A stretch of DNA of 64,000 nt from Halobacillus litoralis (GCF_009856415.1 NZ_WMEZ01000009.1:60369-124368); one strand, 5' to 3'; positions 50,786-61,443 are shown, numbered from the stretch's first letter. A program made the numbers and translations. The notes: generated from the letters alone by a model not told the origin.

Positions 50786-50943
50786 CCTTATGGCAGGTCT
50801 CCTGGCTCAGGTTCATCAGCACATAGCCCTTCCCATTTTTAAAATAGTGGGTCATCTATGCACCTCCCCATTACAGTGGCGGGACCGCGTTGGCTTTTCA
50901 CCAAACTTCCCTTTTCAGCTTCTATAATGAAGCCACCATAAGG
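50786..50943 (-). promoter_or_regulatory. Cobalamin riboswitch upstream of ykhA
   Basis: Minus strand: P1 CCTTATGG pairs with CCATAAGG; AAAAGGGAAGTTTGGTGAAA, GCGGTCCCGCCACTGTAATG and the B12 box GAGCCAGGAGACCTGCC all present in order. The downstream 150 nt has ATGAATTCC and GGATTCAT segments that can pair, followed by a T7 run, but no clean terminator, so the mode of control is unclear. A 48-codon frame (ATG near 50749) lies in the platform and may be incidental. Confidence 0.92.
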
Positions 50944-50985
50944 CAATTGACTTTTTAATGAAAGAGAAAAACTCTCTTCTCATTC

Positions 50986-51014
50986 ACTATCTCCTAAACA
51001 AACAACCTTGTCAA
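50986..51014 (-). promoter_or_regulatory. Promoter of the cobalamin riboswitch-ykhA transcript
   Basis: Minus strand TTGACA (51014-51009), exactly 17 bp, GATAGT (50991-50986). Starts about 35 bp before the aptamer. Confidence 0.6.
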
Positions 51015-51060
51015 CACGAACAAAATCTAGTTATTTAATAATGAAATCCGATAAAAGGGG

Positions 51061-51088
51061 TTGATTACGAACAATAAACTGATATACT
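51061..51088 (+). promoter_or_regulatory. Promoter of the xpt-pbuX transcript
   Basis: TTGATT (51061-51066), 16 bp, TATACT (51083-51088), about 20 bp before the guanine aptamer. Confidence 0.6.
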
Positions 51089-51110
51089 ATCCATATCATT
51101 CGAATATAAG

Positions 51111-51290
51111 TTTTCATATAATCGCGGGGATAGGGCCTGCAAGTTTCTACCGGTTTACCGTAAATGAACCGACTATGAAAAGCGTACAAGACGCCGGGAC
51201 TTTCCTGTCCACGGTTTCATTGTTTTTGTCTTCGTCCAGCACGAAAAGACTTGCTTTCCATAGAGGAAACAAGCTTTTCGTGCTTTTTTA
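51111..51290 (+). promoter_or_regulatory. Guanine riboswitch with terminator
   Basis: Aptamer 51111-51181: P1 TTTTCATA/TATGAAAA, ATAATCGCGGGGATAGGGCC, TGCAAGTTTCTACCGG and TTACCGTAAATGAACCGACT. The specificity base in the closing GACTATG is C, the guanine/hypoxanthine class (adenine aptamers have U). The terminator AGCACGAAAAG / CTTTTCGTGCT with a T-run (51238-51290) follows. Guanine should stop transcription of xpt-pbuX. Confidence 0.95.
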
Positions 51291-51351
51291 TTTTAAAGTA
51301 AATTCCCTTAGCTTAATTAGACAGCTGTACTTGTAATGACATAAATACTAG

Positions 51352-53243
<1,892 letters not shown>

Positions 53244-53293
53244 TTCCTGACCAGGTCATACAGATATTGGAAGTTAACATTCACTCCCCATAC

Positions 53294-53340
53294 AAAAAAA
53301 GCAGCGCCGACCAGTTATTCATTGGTCGGCGCTGCTTTTC
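53294..53340. terminator. Bidirectional terminator
   Basis: AGCAGCGCCGACCA-N7-TGGTCGGCGCTGCT with A and T tracts, between pbuX and the LOV gene. Confidence 0.9.
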
Positions 53341-53342
53341 TT

Positions 53343-54149
53343 CTAAGATTGTTCCCTTAATACTTTCAAGGCTTGTTTCACTGTGGCGTAGGTTTGGAGT
53401 GACAATTCACTAAAGTCTGCATATGGAGTACTTTGGATGGCAAAGGATGGTTTAATCCCTGTAATCACAAGCTTTGTTCCCATCAGGTCCAATAGCTGAT
53501 TCATCTGATAGATGCCCATATGAACCGCTTCGTTATAAGAGTGCACGGCAGACATGTCCAGAATCAAGTAATCCTCTTTTGTTTCTTTCACATGGTGACT
53601 GACCGCTTCCAGCATCTGCTGAAGTCTGTCATCATCAATGGTCCCGACAAGCGGGAGGACAGAGATGTTATCCTGTACAGGCACAATCGGGGTCGATAAC
53701 CTTTTCACCTCTGACAAGTAATGCGCAATCAGTTCTTCCTGTTCCCGACGTTTTGTCACATCTTTTTGGACGCCAACGAAATACATCTGATCCATTTGTT
53801 CGATGTACACCGGAAAAATATGTAGTTCATTCCAGAACATCGTTCCGTCCTTACGAAAGTTTCTTATTTCTACTTGCACGGACGTTTGTTTAGAAAGGCC
53901 TTCACGAAGCCGCTCCACATGCTTCGGATTGGTTTCCTCCCCTTGCAGAAAACGACAATTGCGTCCTAGAATTTCTTCTCGTTCATAACCTGTAAGGTCC
54001 AAAAACCCCTGGTTGCAATAAATCATCGGGTTATCCTCTTGCTCTGGATCTGTTATGACCACTCCAGCACCTACATGATCAATCGCCGCTTTTATAAATT
54101 CATTTTGTTGAATCTCTTCTAATCTTGCAAACATGAGCTCTTCCGACAC
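53343..54149 (-). CDS. ytvA: Blue-light photoreceptor, LOV-STAS (YtvA/PfyP)
   Basis: Protein of 268 aa. LOV (PAS) domain at about 20-135 with the photoactive cysteine C65 in GRNCRFLQG, the FMN-contacting ITDP and NFRKDGTMFWNEL segments, then a J-alpha linker (KRREQEELIAHYL) and a C-terminal STAS domain (about 160-265). The B. subtilis homologue joins the stressosome and activates sigma-B in blue light. Starts with GTG after AAAGGGG. The sigma-B-type promoter at 15.2 kb suggests that regulon exists here. Confidence 0.94.
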   Translation of the reverse strand: MSEELMFARLEEIQQNEFIKAAIDHVGAGVVITDPEQEDNPMIYCNQGFLDLTGYEREEILGRNCRFLQGEETNPKHVERLREGLSKQTSVQVEIRNFRKDGTMFWNELHIFPVYIEQMDQMYFVGVQKDVTKRREQEELIAHYLSEVKRLSTPIVPVQDNISVLPLVGTIDDDRLQQMLEAVSHHVKETKEDYLILDMSAVHSYNEAVHMGIYQMNQLLDLMGTKLVITGIKPSFAIQSTPYADFSELSLQTYATVKQALKVLREQS

Positions 54150-54229
54150 GGTAGAACATCCCCTTTAAGATTGGAATGAATTACTTTAATAATAAAATGA
54201 ATTCTACCATTCGTGCAAGTGCCATCCTT

Positions 54230-54799
54230 TTACCATGATAGAATCGTAAGCTCAGGCCAGCGTTTTTTCCATTTCTCAGCCTTATTCCAATAAACTTTTT
54301 CTGGAATCAAACGTTTATTCGGACGAATGATTCCTTGAAAAAGATCCTCTAAACCGAAAGGAGCATAGATTTCATATTCACCATTCTTCCTTCGTTTGAC
54401 TCCGACAGAAGAAGCGGTCGTCGGCCAGGTATCAATGGCGTCTTGTACAGATGTGTACGGTTGGATCGTCTGATTGAACTTTTCCTCATACCACAGATGA
54501 ACAAGAGCCTCATTCGTTACATCAATAGAAAATGGCAGGTTCGAAAAGGCATCATTCCATTCTCTCTCGAATTTTTCTTCTTCCTCGAGCGTCCCGGAAG
54601 CATCAAAATAAAGGATATCTGCATCCCCAATGCCATAGTCTGCGGCATAACCGAATTGGTGGTTCCATACACTTTGAGTGATTACTCCCGCACCGATCCA
54701 ACACTCGTAGCCAAACGAATGAGAGACATTGAAAAGCGGACGGACATGGGGAGACCACTCATCGATCACCGCGATCAATTGCTTTTCTCTCCTATTCAT
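54230..54799 (-). CDS. Nucleotidyltransferase-family protein (PF06042-like)
   Basis: Protein of 189 aa with CWIGAGVITQSVWNHQFGY near 33, DADILYFDASG near 59, SIDVTNEALVHLWYEEKF near 91 and GLEDLFQGIIRPN near 148, the pattern of the NTP_transf_6 (DUF925) family. Substrate unknown. It overlaps the LysR gene upstream by 4 bp, so the two are coupled. Confidence 0.8.
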   Translation of the reverse strand: MNRREKQLIAVIDEWSPHVRPLFNVSHSFGYECWIGAGVITQSVWNHQFGYAADYGIGDADILYFDASGTLEEEEKFEREWNDAFSNLPFSIDVTNEALVHLWYEEKFNQTIQPYTSVQDAIDTWPTTASSVGVKRRKNGEYEIYAPFGLEDLFQGIIRPNKRLIPEKVYWNKAEKWKKRWPELTILSW

Positions 54800-55644
54800 C
54801 CGCTCCCCTCCTTTCGAATGTGTTCAAGAAACGCTTCTACCTGGGGCAAGGCTCTGCCTCCCGGCTTCACACATGCCCAAGTTTCCCGGACGATCGCTTG
54901 CCCCTCCGTTTCTAGTGGTAGACAACTGTAGGCGCCCTTTTCTTTTTTGATGATGCTTTCAGGAAGGACTGTCATTCCTAGACCCCGTTTCATCATTTGT
55001 TTGGCTGTTTCAAAATGATCAACCTTGATTGAACGTTTGACCAACATGCCGGGCCCCCGCGCCATCCAAGTTTCAATGAGCTTCTGAAAACCTGGGTCAC
55101 TCTTGAATTCAATCAGGGGTCGCTCCCCTTTTCCCATAGGCACGGTATCTAATAGAAAAAGAGGGTCACTCAATAGATGAACGGATTCATAGTCTTCAAT
55201 TGGCTCCCCTCGTACGATAGCAATATGAAAAGAGGAGACAGCCTGTCGAATTTCTTCACTCACTCCTGTGACCAGATCGATGGTTACATCAGGGAATGCT
55301 TTTGTGAACGATTGCAGGACATCAGGAAGAAAATGTTGGCTGTATAAGGAAGAAGCTCCGATTGAAAGCGTACCGGCTACTTTCCCTTCCACTTGTGCCA
55401 ATCTTTCTTTCAACACAGCCTCCCGATCCAGCACCTGCTCAGCATGAATCAGGACAACTTCCCCAAAAGGTGTCGGGAGCAATCCTTTCGGTGTACGAAG
55501 AAAAATCTGCCCGCCCAGGTGTTCTTCTATGTATTTCAAACGCTGTGTAATCGCTGGTTGGGAGATTAAAATAGACTTGGCCGTTTTTCGAATCGTTCCA
55601 TAATCATTCAAGTCGAGTAGAAGCTGATAATCTTCTATCTTCAT
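54796..55644 (-). CDS. LysR-family transcriptional regulator
   Basis: Protein of 282 aa: winged helix-turn-helix at 1-60 (YGTIRKTAKSILISQPAITQRL) and a periplasmic-binding-like effector domain from about 90. It is divergent from an MFS transporter gene with a 103-bp gap that contains ATAAT-N5-ATTAT, so control of the transporter is likely. Followed by an overlapping nucleotidyltransferase-like gene. Effector unknown. Confidence 0.88.
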   Translation of the reverse strand: MKIEDYQLLLDLNDYGTIRKTAKSILISQPAITQRLKYIEEHLGGQIFLRTPKGLLPTPFGEVVLIHAEQVLDREAVLKERLAQVEGKVAGTLSIGASSLYSQHFLPDVLQSFTKAFPDVTIDLVTGVSEEIRQAVSSFHIAIVRGEPIEDYESVHLLSDPLFLLDTVPMGKGERPLIEFKSDPGFQKLIETWMARGPGMLVKRSIKVDHFETAKQMMKRGLGMTVLPESIIKKEKGAYSCLPLETEGQAIVRETWACVKPGGRALPQVEAFLEHIRKEGSG

Positions 55645-55682
55645 TCACAGCCCTCCATAATAATTCCTTATCACTTTTTATT

Positions 55683-55697
55683 ATAATGCAATATTAT
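55683..55697. promoter_or_regulatory. LysR-type operator between regulator and MFS gene
   Basis: ATAAT-GCAAT-ATTAT, an interrupted dyad of the T-N11-A type, in the divergent intergenic region. Confidence 0.5.
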
Positions 55698-55747
55698 CCA
55701 AATCACTAAAAAAAGAGTACGATAAATGTAGATCGAGGAGGGAGAAC

Positions 55748-56950
55748 ATGAACAAAGCGAATACAAGAAGATTGATGAGTGGGTATTTTTTATATGAGTG
55801 TGGTCGTGCGATGTACTTCGTCCTCATTACGTGGTTTTTATATCAATGGACGGAAGATGCTTTGTACACCGGGTTGTTTGTAAGCTTCGGATTCATTCCC
55901 GGGCTCTTTTCAAATGTCATCTTCGGAGTTCTGGTCGATCGTAACAACCGAAAAAAACTTGCGCTCCTGGCGGGTGTGATAAGCATCAGCTGTTTGGTTT
56001 TGTTAACGGGGACATTTTGGAGTGGAGCTGAACATCCATGGTTGATGATTACCGCTCATATGATCATGCAAACGGCAGGGTCATTATTCCGTCCCTCTCT
56101 ACAAGCTCTTGTGGCTGAAGTATTTCCAAAAGAATCCCTTCCTCGAACCTTTTCCTGGTCAGGGTCCTCTACCGTTGCTGGAAGTTTAGCAGGAGCAGCT
56201 GTCGGCGGAATGTTGGCTGGTCTTGTAGTCATTGAAATCTCACTGACTGTCGTCGTCCTCTTTTATGCATGTGCGACAATGACTATTCAGATGATTCGCT
56301 ACACACCGGTAGAGAAGAAAAACAGCGCGAGGGCTTCTTTTTGGATGGAATTGAGAGAAGGATTTATTTATGTTCATCAAAACCGGATGCTGTATGGATT
56401 GTTTGTCATGCTCATGCTTGGGCAACTCACCTTCCACACAACTCTGGGGTTTTTAAGCGTCTATACGAGTGCACATTTAAAGCAGTCGGCGCTCGTCTAC
56501 GGTATGCTCGACAGTACGTTCTCCATCGGCGGCATCCTTGCTGGAGTGGTCGGGACGTGGTGGTGGGCCAAATGTCAGAATCGCATCGGCGTCTGGTCGC
56601 TTCTGTTGACCGCAGCAGGGCTCGCGATTGTCAGTTTCACTACTCACGTTCCTGTGGCTTTTCTCGGCTTTCTCTTGATCGGGCTAGGTACATCCTTTGT
56701 ACGCGCTCTTTTGCAGTCTGTGCAGCAAATGGCGACGGACCCTCGTTTTCATGGCCGTATGTCCAGCTTGCGCATGCTTTGCAATCAAACATCAGTGGTC
56801 GTAACCGGTCCCATCTTTGGTGTTCTTGCTTCCTCCTATGGAGCACCTGCTGTTTTCCTCTGCCTGCTCATTCCAGTTACAGGCGGGGTCTTATGGGCTT
56901 ATATGCAGTCCAAACAGCCAAGGTTCAAACAGATTACGAAATCCGCTTAA
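55748..56950 (+). CDS. Major facilitator superfamily transporter
   Basis: Protein of 400 aa with about 12 spans. The cytoplasmic loop GVLVDRNNRKKLALL near 60 is the MFS motif A region, and LVAEVFPKESLPRTFSWSGS near 120 resembles drug-efflux and siderophore-export subgroups (MFS_3/enterobactin-exporter-like). Substrate not determined. Divergent from a LysR gene that probably controls it. AGGAGGGAGAAC precedes the ATG. Confidence 0.85.
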   Translation: MNKANTRRLMSGYFLYECGRAMYFVLITWFLYQWTEDALYTGLFVSFGFIPGLFSNVIFGVLVDRNNRKKLALLAGVISISCLVLLTGTFWSGAEHPWLMITAHMIMQTAGSLFRPSLQALVAEVFPKESLPRTFSWSGSSTVAGSLAGAAVGGMLAGLVVIEISLTVVVLFYACATMTIQMIRYTPVEKKNSARASFWMELREGFIYVHQNRMLYGLFVMLMLGQLTFHTTLGFLSVYTSAHLKQSALVYGMLDSTFSIGGILAGVVGTWWWAKCQNRIGVWSLLLTAAGLAIVSFTTHVPVAFLGFLLIGLGTSFVRALLQSVQQMATDPRFHGRMSSLRMLCNQTSVVVTGPIFGVLASSYGAPAVFLCLLIPVTGGVLWAYMQSKQPRFKQITKSA

Positions 56951-56962
56951 AGGCGCCCAGCA

Positions 56963-56998
56963 AAAAGGTATGCTTCTCTATGTAGGAGCATACCTCGA
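56963..56998. terminator. Bidirectional terminator
   Basis: GGTATGCT-N12-AGCATACC with AAAAA on the left (T-run on the minus strand); serves the small minus-strand gene and possibly the MFS gene. Confidence 0.7.
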
Positions 56999-57018
56999 GT
57001 GGTGTTATTCAGCTCTGC

Positions 57019-57111
57019 TTATCTCGTCTCTTCCTTCGGTGCGCGATATACCTTCTCGACCTCAACTCCCAGCGTCTTCAAATAGTCGACAATCTGGTCT
57101 AGTCTCTTCAT
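57019..57111 (-). CDS. Very small protein (30 aa)
   Basis: MKRLDQIVDYLKTLGVEVEK at the start, then VYRAPKEETR: one amphipathic helix and charged end. TGAGGTGAAAA gives a good ribosome binding site directly before the ATG, and a terminator follows 25 bp after the stop, so a real transcript unit is plausible. No family recognised. The rest of the 278-bp gap (56951-57228) shows nothing else. Confidence 0.45.
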   Translation of the reverse strand: MKRLDQIVDYLKTLGVEVEKVYRAPKEETR

Positions 57112-57228
57112 TTTTTCACCTCAGTATTTGAAATAAGATTTGGCACAGAAACACATCCATCTTCATTACGAACGGGACTGCACAAACGTTTCAACTTTTT
57201 CTATAAAAGACGATACCCGTAGTTCCTA

Positions 57229-57702
57229 CTACTTATGCACCTTTTTAAACATTTGCACATTTTTTATCGATATTCCTCGAATCCATTTCACCTGTTCCTT
57301 CTTGATGGCATATCCTCGCTTCTGAAAAAATGGTCTCGCGACTGCACTCGCTTCGGTCGTTAGCACCCTCACAGCATCTTTCTTTGCCTGTTCCTCTAAA
57401 AGGGAGAGCAATTGAGTAGCCACACCTTCCCCTTGTCTGTCTGCAGCTACGTACAAAAAATCGATGTGGGCTCCCACAAGGCTGGCAAAACCTATGACGT
57501 TGTGGTCAGCGTCTTTAGCAACGAGTGAGTAAGCGGTAAGAAAACGTTGATGAATATAGGGGTGATTGTTAACCCCTTCCGCCCAAGCTGTCAATTGCAC
57601 TTGATCGTAAAACCGGGGGGATATATTTAAAATCGATGATTTGACCATTCTAACCACATCGCGAAGATTTTCTTTCTGTAATTGCTCGATGAACCAAACC
57701 AA
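57229..57702 (-). CDS. GNAT-family N-acetyltransferase
   Basis: Protein of 157 aa. The acetyl-CoA-binding motif A is DFLYVAADRQGEGVATQLL near 80-98 (R/Q-x-x-G-x-A), with TEASAVARPFFQKRGY near 118 as motif B. Similar to YafP/YncA-type acetyltransferases that modify small molecules or antibiotics. Target unknown. Monocistronic, downstream of a LysR gene in the same direction with a gap of 54 bp. Confidence 0.86.
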   Translation of the reverse strand: MVWFIEQLQKENLRDVVRMVKSSILNISPRFYDQVQLTAWAEGVNNHPYIHQRFLTAYSLVAKDADHNVIGFASLVGAHIDFLYVAADRQGEGVATQLLSLLEEQAKKDAVRVLTTEASAVARPFFQKRGYAIKKEQVKWIRGISIKNVQMFKKVHK

Positions 57703-57756
57703 ACTTCCCTCTCCCTTCTATCATAACAAAGCACCGTCCAAATGAATGTAATGGTT

Positions 57757-58647
57757 TTATGACAATTCATACAAATCCATGACGTGCTGAATAAAAACTT
57801 GAGCATCTTCTGTGATTTCTTCTTCATTGGCTGGGGTCACGATAGAAAAGGATCTTGTTGTCGAGTGAATATAAGGAAGGTTCATGATCAGTTCAGCAGC
57901 GTCCGTGTGTTCCACAACCGTTTTTGAAATAAATGAAAGTCCCAGACCTTCTTTCACCCCTTGGACGACTCCATGGTTACTTCCAATCGTAATCGTTTTT
58001 TTCGGTCGGATGTTCGATGATTCCAACATATAGTCAAGCATAGCTCTTGTCCCCGATCCCCCTTCACGGGTGATCCATGTGTGGTCTTGTAAATCTTGAA
58101 AGGTCACCTCTTTACACTTTCTCAGAGGATGGGTTTCAGGAACAATCACGACCATTTCATCTTCCACAAATGGAATGGAACTCAATCCCTGCTCCGTCAC
58201 TTTTCCTTCTACAAGTCCCAAATCAAGTTCATGCTGCTGGACTTCCCGGTTGATTCGCTTTGAATTAGCAATCCGTACCTGCAATTCCACCGCTGGATAC
58301 ATGTCATCAAAGGTTTTTAGAATCGAAGGTATGATGTATTCTCCCACGGTGTAGCTTGCACCAATATGGATTTGCCCTCCTACCTGCTCGTGGAACTGCT
58401 TCACTTCATTCTTGGCTTTCTCCAGCAACCCGAGAACCTGTCTCGCCCTTCGGTAAACCATCTCCCCTGTAGCCGTCACTTCGAAATGTTTCGGGGAACG
58501 ATCAATCAGCGATGTTTGAAAAAAACGTTCCAGATTTTTGATATGTGCACTAACCGTTGGTTGCGACAAATTCAAAAGGGCAGATGCTTTCGTAAAACTC
58601 TTTTCGTCGATGGCTGTGATGTAGGTTTTCAATGCTTCGATATCCAA
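57757..58647 (-). CDS. LysR-family regulator, CysL/YeiE-like
   Basis: Protein of about 296 aa. HTH at 4-62 (KSFTKASALLNLSQPTVSAHI) and effector domain from about 90 with GQIHIGASYTVGEYIIP and GGSGTRAML, the latter typical of the CysL/YwfK/YeiE group. TTG 58647 is preferred because GGAG lies 8 nt upstream and the protein then starts like YwfK; ATG 58665 is the alternative. Divergent from a YeiH-family gene, the same arrangement as yeiE-yeiH in E. coli. Sulfur-responsive control is inferred. Confidence 0.85.
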   Translation of the reverse strand: MDIEALKTYITAIDEKSFTKASALLNLSQPTVSAHIKNLERFFQTSLIDRSPKHFEVTATGEMVYRRARQVLGLLEKAKNEVKQFHEQVGGQIHIGASYTVGEYIIPSILKTFDDMYPAVELQVRIANSKRINREVQQHELDLGLVEGKVTEQGLSSIPFVEDEMVVIVPETHPLRKCKEVTFQDLQDHTWITREGGSGTRAMLDYMLESSNIRPKKTITIGSNHGVVQGVKEGLGLSFISKTVVEHTDAAELIMNLPYIHSTTRSFSIVTPANEEEITEDAQVFIQHVMDLYELS

Positions 58648-58756
58648 CTGAACCGCTCCAATCATCAGTTTTTTCTATGATTAACATTATAAAGTTTTAT
58701 TTTACGAATAACTAGACGGAGCGTATGATAAATGAAGGAACAAAGGAGGTCCATCT

Positions 58757-59749
58757 ATGAATTACACTTCTTACCAACCTCTTCTCAAAGGAATCGGATT
58801 TACAGCCATCGTTGCAGCTGTAGGATTTCTACTCGCCATGCTTCCACTGTTAAACCAAGTCGGTCCTCTTGCGACAGCCATTCTCCTTGCTGTTATGTAC
58901 CGCCATTTTTTCGGTTATCCAGAAAGCATGCGCAGAGGAATCCATTTTTCAGCAAAAAAACTATTGCGTCTTGCGATTATTTTGTTCGGATTAAAATTAA
59001 ATATCAACGTGATTCTTCAAGAGGGTTTTCCTCTGTTATTAAAAGGAACGGTTGTCATCGTATTTGCGATTGGACTCATGCTCTTTTTTGCCAAACTATT
59101 TGATGCCGACCGATCGATGATGGCACTGCTCGGAATCGGAACAGGCATATGCGGGGCATCAGCGATTGCTGCCGTCACACCCATCTTAAAAGCTAAAGAA
59201 GAAGACACAGCCATCAGTGCAGGGGTCATATCTGTAGTCGGTACCTTGTTCGCCATCGGATACACCCTCATCCGTCCTCTTCTACCAGTAGATGCAGAAG
59301 CTTACGGCATGTGGGCGGGAATCAGTCTACACGAAGTGGCGAACGTTGCCCTTGCCGGAGAACCTGCTGGAGATGAAGGTCTTGGAATGGCGCTTGTCGC
59401 CAAACTCAGTCGTGTCTTTCTCCTGGTACCGTTCAGCCTGTTGTTGATCTGGTTTATGAAAAAGAGAGGAACAGAAGAAAGCCGTTCGTCGATTGCTTTC
59501 CCTTGGTTTCTTGTAGGTTTCATCTTGATGAGCCTATTCGGAAGCTTTGTAAATGGATCCTTTCTTACGATTCCTGCCACAGCCATGAATGCCATATCTA
59601 AACTAACTTCCTTCATCTTAACGATGGCCATGGTTGGTCTCGGTCTCAGTGTAAGTTTACATGATGTCAGGCACCGCGCATTAAAGCCGATGCTCTTATT
59701 GATTGTGACATCCATTTTGCTCTCGATTCTCACATATTGGATCATTTGA
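58757..59749 (+). CDS. YeiH/UPF0324 family putative sulfur-anion exporter
   Basis: Membrane protein of 330 aa with about ten spans. The family signature GIGTGICGASAIAA near 128 and the MWAGISLHEVANVALAG segment near 185 are present. Members are annotated as putative sulfate/sulfite exporters, with little direct proof. It lies between a CysL/YeiE-like regulator (divergent) and a transporter-cysteine dioxygenase operon, which fits removal of sulfite or other sulfur anions. Confidence 0.86.
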   Translation: MNYTSYQPLLKGIGFTAIVAAVGFLLAMLPLLNQVGPLATAILLAVMYRHFFGYPESMRRGIHFSAKKLLRLAIILFGLKLNINVILQEGFPLLLKGTVVIVFAIGLMLFFAKLFDADRSMMALLGIGTGICGASAIAAVTPILKAKEEDTAISAGVISVVGTLFAIGYTLIRPLLPVDAEAYGMWAGISLHEVANVALAGEPAGDEGLGMALVAKLSRVFLLVPFSLLLIWFMKKRGTEESRSSIAFPWFLVGFILMSLFGSFVNGSFLTIPATAMNAISKLTSFILTMAMVGLGLSVSLHDVRHRALKPMLLLIVTSILLSILTYWII

Positions 59750-59781
59750 AAAGTCTAAGGGTTCCTTAGACTTTTTTTATT
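59750..59781 (+). terminator. Terminator after the YeiH-family gene
   Basis: AAAAGTCTAAGG-GTT-CCTTAGACTTTTTTT, starting at the stop codon. Confidence 0.88.
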
Positions 59782-59933
59782 GCTCGACATTTTCTGTCTA
59801 ACGATCAGAATATACGTCGAAAAACTTTCCATCCGCAGTCGTTCTGTTACGATAGAATTAATGCTTGTGATCTCATGCTTGTCCTTTTCCTGCATATAGT
59901 GAAGAGAGTCTATATGAGGAAAGGACACGGTCT

Positions 59934-60836
59934 ATGAGTTCTCCATCGCGAATCGGCGCTTCTCTCTATGCCTTTCTCTCCATTACCTTCTGGGGTGTGT
60001 CTTTTGTTTCCACCAAAGCCGTTTTAGGACATTTAGATCCTTTTTCCCTGCTTGTCATCCGGTTCGGAATTGGTTCAGTCTTTTTATTGATGATGGTGCT
60101 CCTATTCCAATATCCTTTAAAAATACATATCAAATATTTTCCCCATGTACTCATCCTAGGGGTCCTCGGAGTATTTGTTCATCAAGTGATTCAGGCGACT
60201 GCTCTACTGACTATCCACGCATCCGATGCCGGCTGGCTGATTTCGTTCTCCCCGGTGTTTACTGTCTTTCTGTCCTTTATATTCTTGCAGGAAAAGCTTA
60301 CCCTCAAGAAAATTTCTGGGATTTCGATTGCCATCACAGGTGTTTTGATCATTACAACCATCGGGAGCGGTCAGAACATCAGCTTCTCCTTGAGTCTTGG
60401 TTATTTTCTTATGATTTTAAGCACATTGAACTGGGCCATCTATTCCGTCCTTTTAAAAAAATTATCCGTTCCTGTACCTTCTCTTGTCCTAACCTTTTAT
60501 ATGAGCACCACAGGGTTCTTTTTAACCCTGCCCTTCTTCATCAGGAACCATGGGATGGAACAATTACGTTCCCTTTCTCCCGAACACTGGGCCCACCTGC
60601 TTTTCCTCGGCATTTTCGTATCGGCCATCGCCTACTGGTATTGGGCGAAAGCATTAGAGGTGATGCAAGCAACACAGGTCTCTGTCTTTCTCTATTTCGA
60701 ACCCCTGGCCACACTCATCGCTGCCATCATCCTGTTGAATGAAAAGTTCATAGCGTCTTCCCTTTTTGGAGGTTTTTTGATCATCGCAGGTGTAATGGTC
60801 GTTCAGGGGAGATTTTCATTCAGAAAACATTTTTAA
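59934..60836 (+). CDS. EamA/DMT-family transporter
   Basis: Protein of 300 aa with ten predicted spans in two EamA repeats (about 10-140 and 150-290): WGVSFVSTKAVLG in the first and LSTLNWAIYSVLLKKL in the second. DMT carriers export amino acids and metabolites, and E. coli EamA exports cysteine pathway products. It is 17 bp upstream of a cysteine dioxygenase gene, so a cysteine or cysteine-derived substrate is a fair inference. Confidence 0.86.
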   Translation: MSSPSRIGASLYAFLSITFWGVSFVSTKAVLGHLDPFSLLVIRFGIGSVFLLMMVLLFQYPLKIHIKYFPHVLILGVLGVFVHQVIQATALLTIHASDAGWLISFSPVFTVFLSFIFLQEKLTLKKISGISIAITGVLIITTIGSGQNISFSLSLGYFLMILSTLNWAIYSVLLKKLSVPVPSLVLTFYMSTTGFFLTLPFFIRNHGMEQLRSLSPEHWAHLLFLGIFVSAIAYWYWAKALEVMQATQVSVFLYFEPLATLIAAIILLNEKFIASSLFGGFLIIAGVMVVQGRFSFRKHF

Positions 60837-60853
60837 TAAGGAGGATTTCTATT

Positions 60854-61408
60854 ATGAAGATGATCACACGAGTAAAGGAAGCGTTCGGAAATCTTGATGA
60901 CCATTCCCCCGAAACACTGAAGAAAACATTGATCGAGCTTGGCGTTACATTAGATGAATTAGCTCCCTATTTAGAGGACCCTGAAGGCAGGCCATATTAC
61001 CGCCAAATGATATACGAAGATGATCACGTGGAAATGATCGTCATGAATTGGGCAGATATTGAATGTGCGCCTCACGATCACGGGCAGTCCACAGGTTGGA
61101 TCCAAGTTATGAATGGAACAACCAAGCAAACCGTTTATCAAGCTCATGGTGAAGCCTTACCTTTTCCTCTCTTCACAGAATTCAAGGAGAATGGAAGCCT
61201 CTTTTTCGCTCCTGAAAAAGGGATTCACAAAATGGGCAGAGAAGGTGCAACACCACTTGTGACCCTTCACGTCTATTCTCCACCCATCCGGGGCATGCGC
61301 GTCTATGACCTCGAGACCTGTGCTGCCTGCGTCGTCTCTAGTGATTGCGGGGCATGGTGGCCGGAAGAACAACGGCAGCGTTTGAAAGAAATCAAATTAC
61401 AAAAATAA
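60854..61408 (+). CDS. Cysteine dioxygenase-family protein
   Basis: Cupin of 184 aa. The non-heme iron ligands are H74 and H76 (CAPHDHGQSTGW) and H125 (KGIHKMG), with R50 in a position suited to substrate binding and Y141 in LHVYSPP. Bacterial CDO (YubC/CdoA type) oxidises cysteine to cysteine sulfinate; thiol dioxygenases for 3-mercaptopropionate or others share the fold. A cysteine-rich C-terminal part (CAACVVSSDC) is notable. Second gene of the operon with the DMT transporter, start after AAGGAGGA. Confidence 0.88.
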   Translation: MKMITRVKEAFGNLDDHSPETLKKTLIELGVTLDELAPYLEDPEGRPYYRQMIYEDDHVEMIVMNWADIECAPHDHGQSTGWIQVMNGTTKQTVYQAHGEALPFPLFTEFKENGSLFFAPEKGIHKMGREGATPLVTLHVYSPPIRGMRVYDLETCAACVVSSDCGAWWPEEQRQRLKEIKLQK

Positions 61409-61443
61409 AGAAGGAAGTGACTGAGCTCACTTCCTTCTTTATT
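61404..61443. terminator. Bidirectional terminator
   Basis: AATAAAGAAGGAAGTGA / TCACTTCCTTCTTTATT perfect 17-bp stem. Both flanking stop codons lie in or at the edge of the hairpin. Confidence 0.9.

Noticed and set aside
56269..56985. Open frame of 238 codons inside the MFS gene, other frame
   Set aside because: Cys/Ser/Arg-rich translation without domains, overlapping a clear 12-span transporter.
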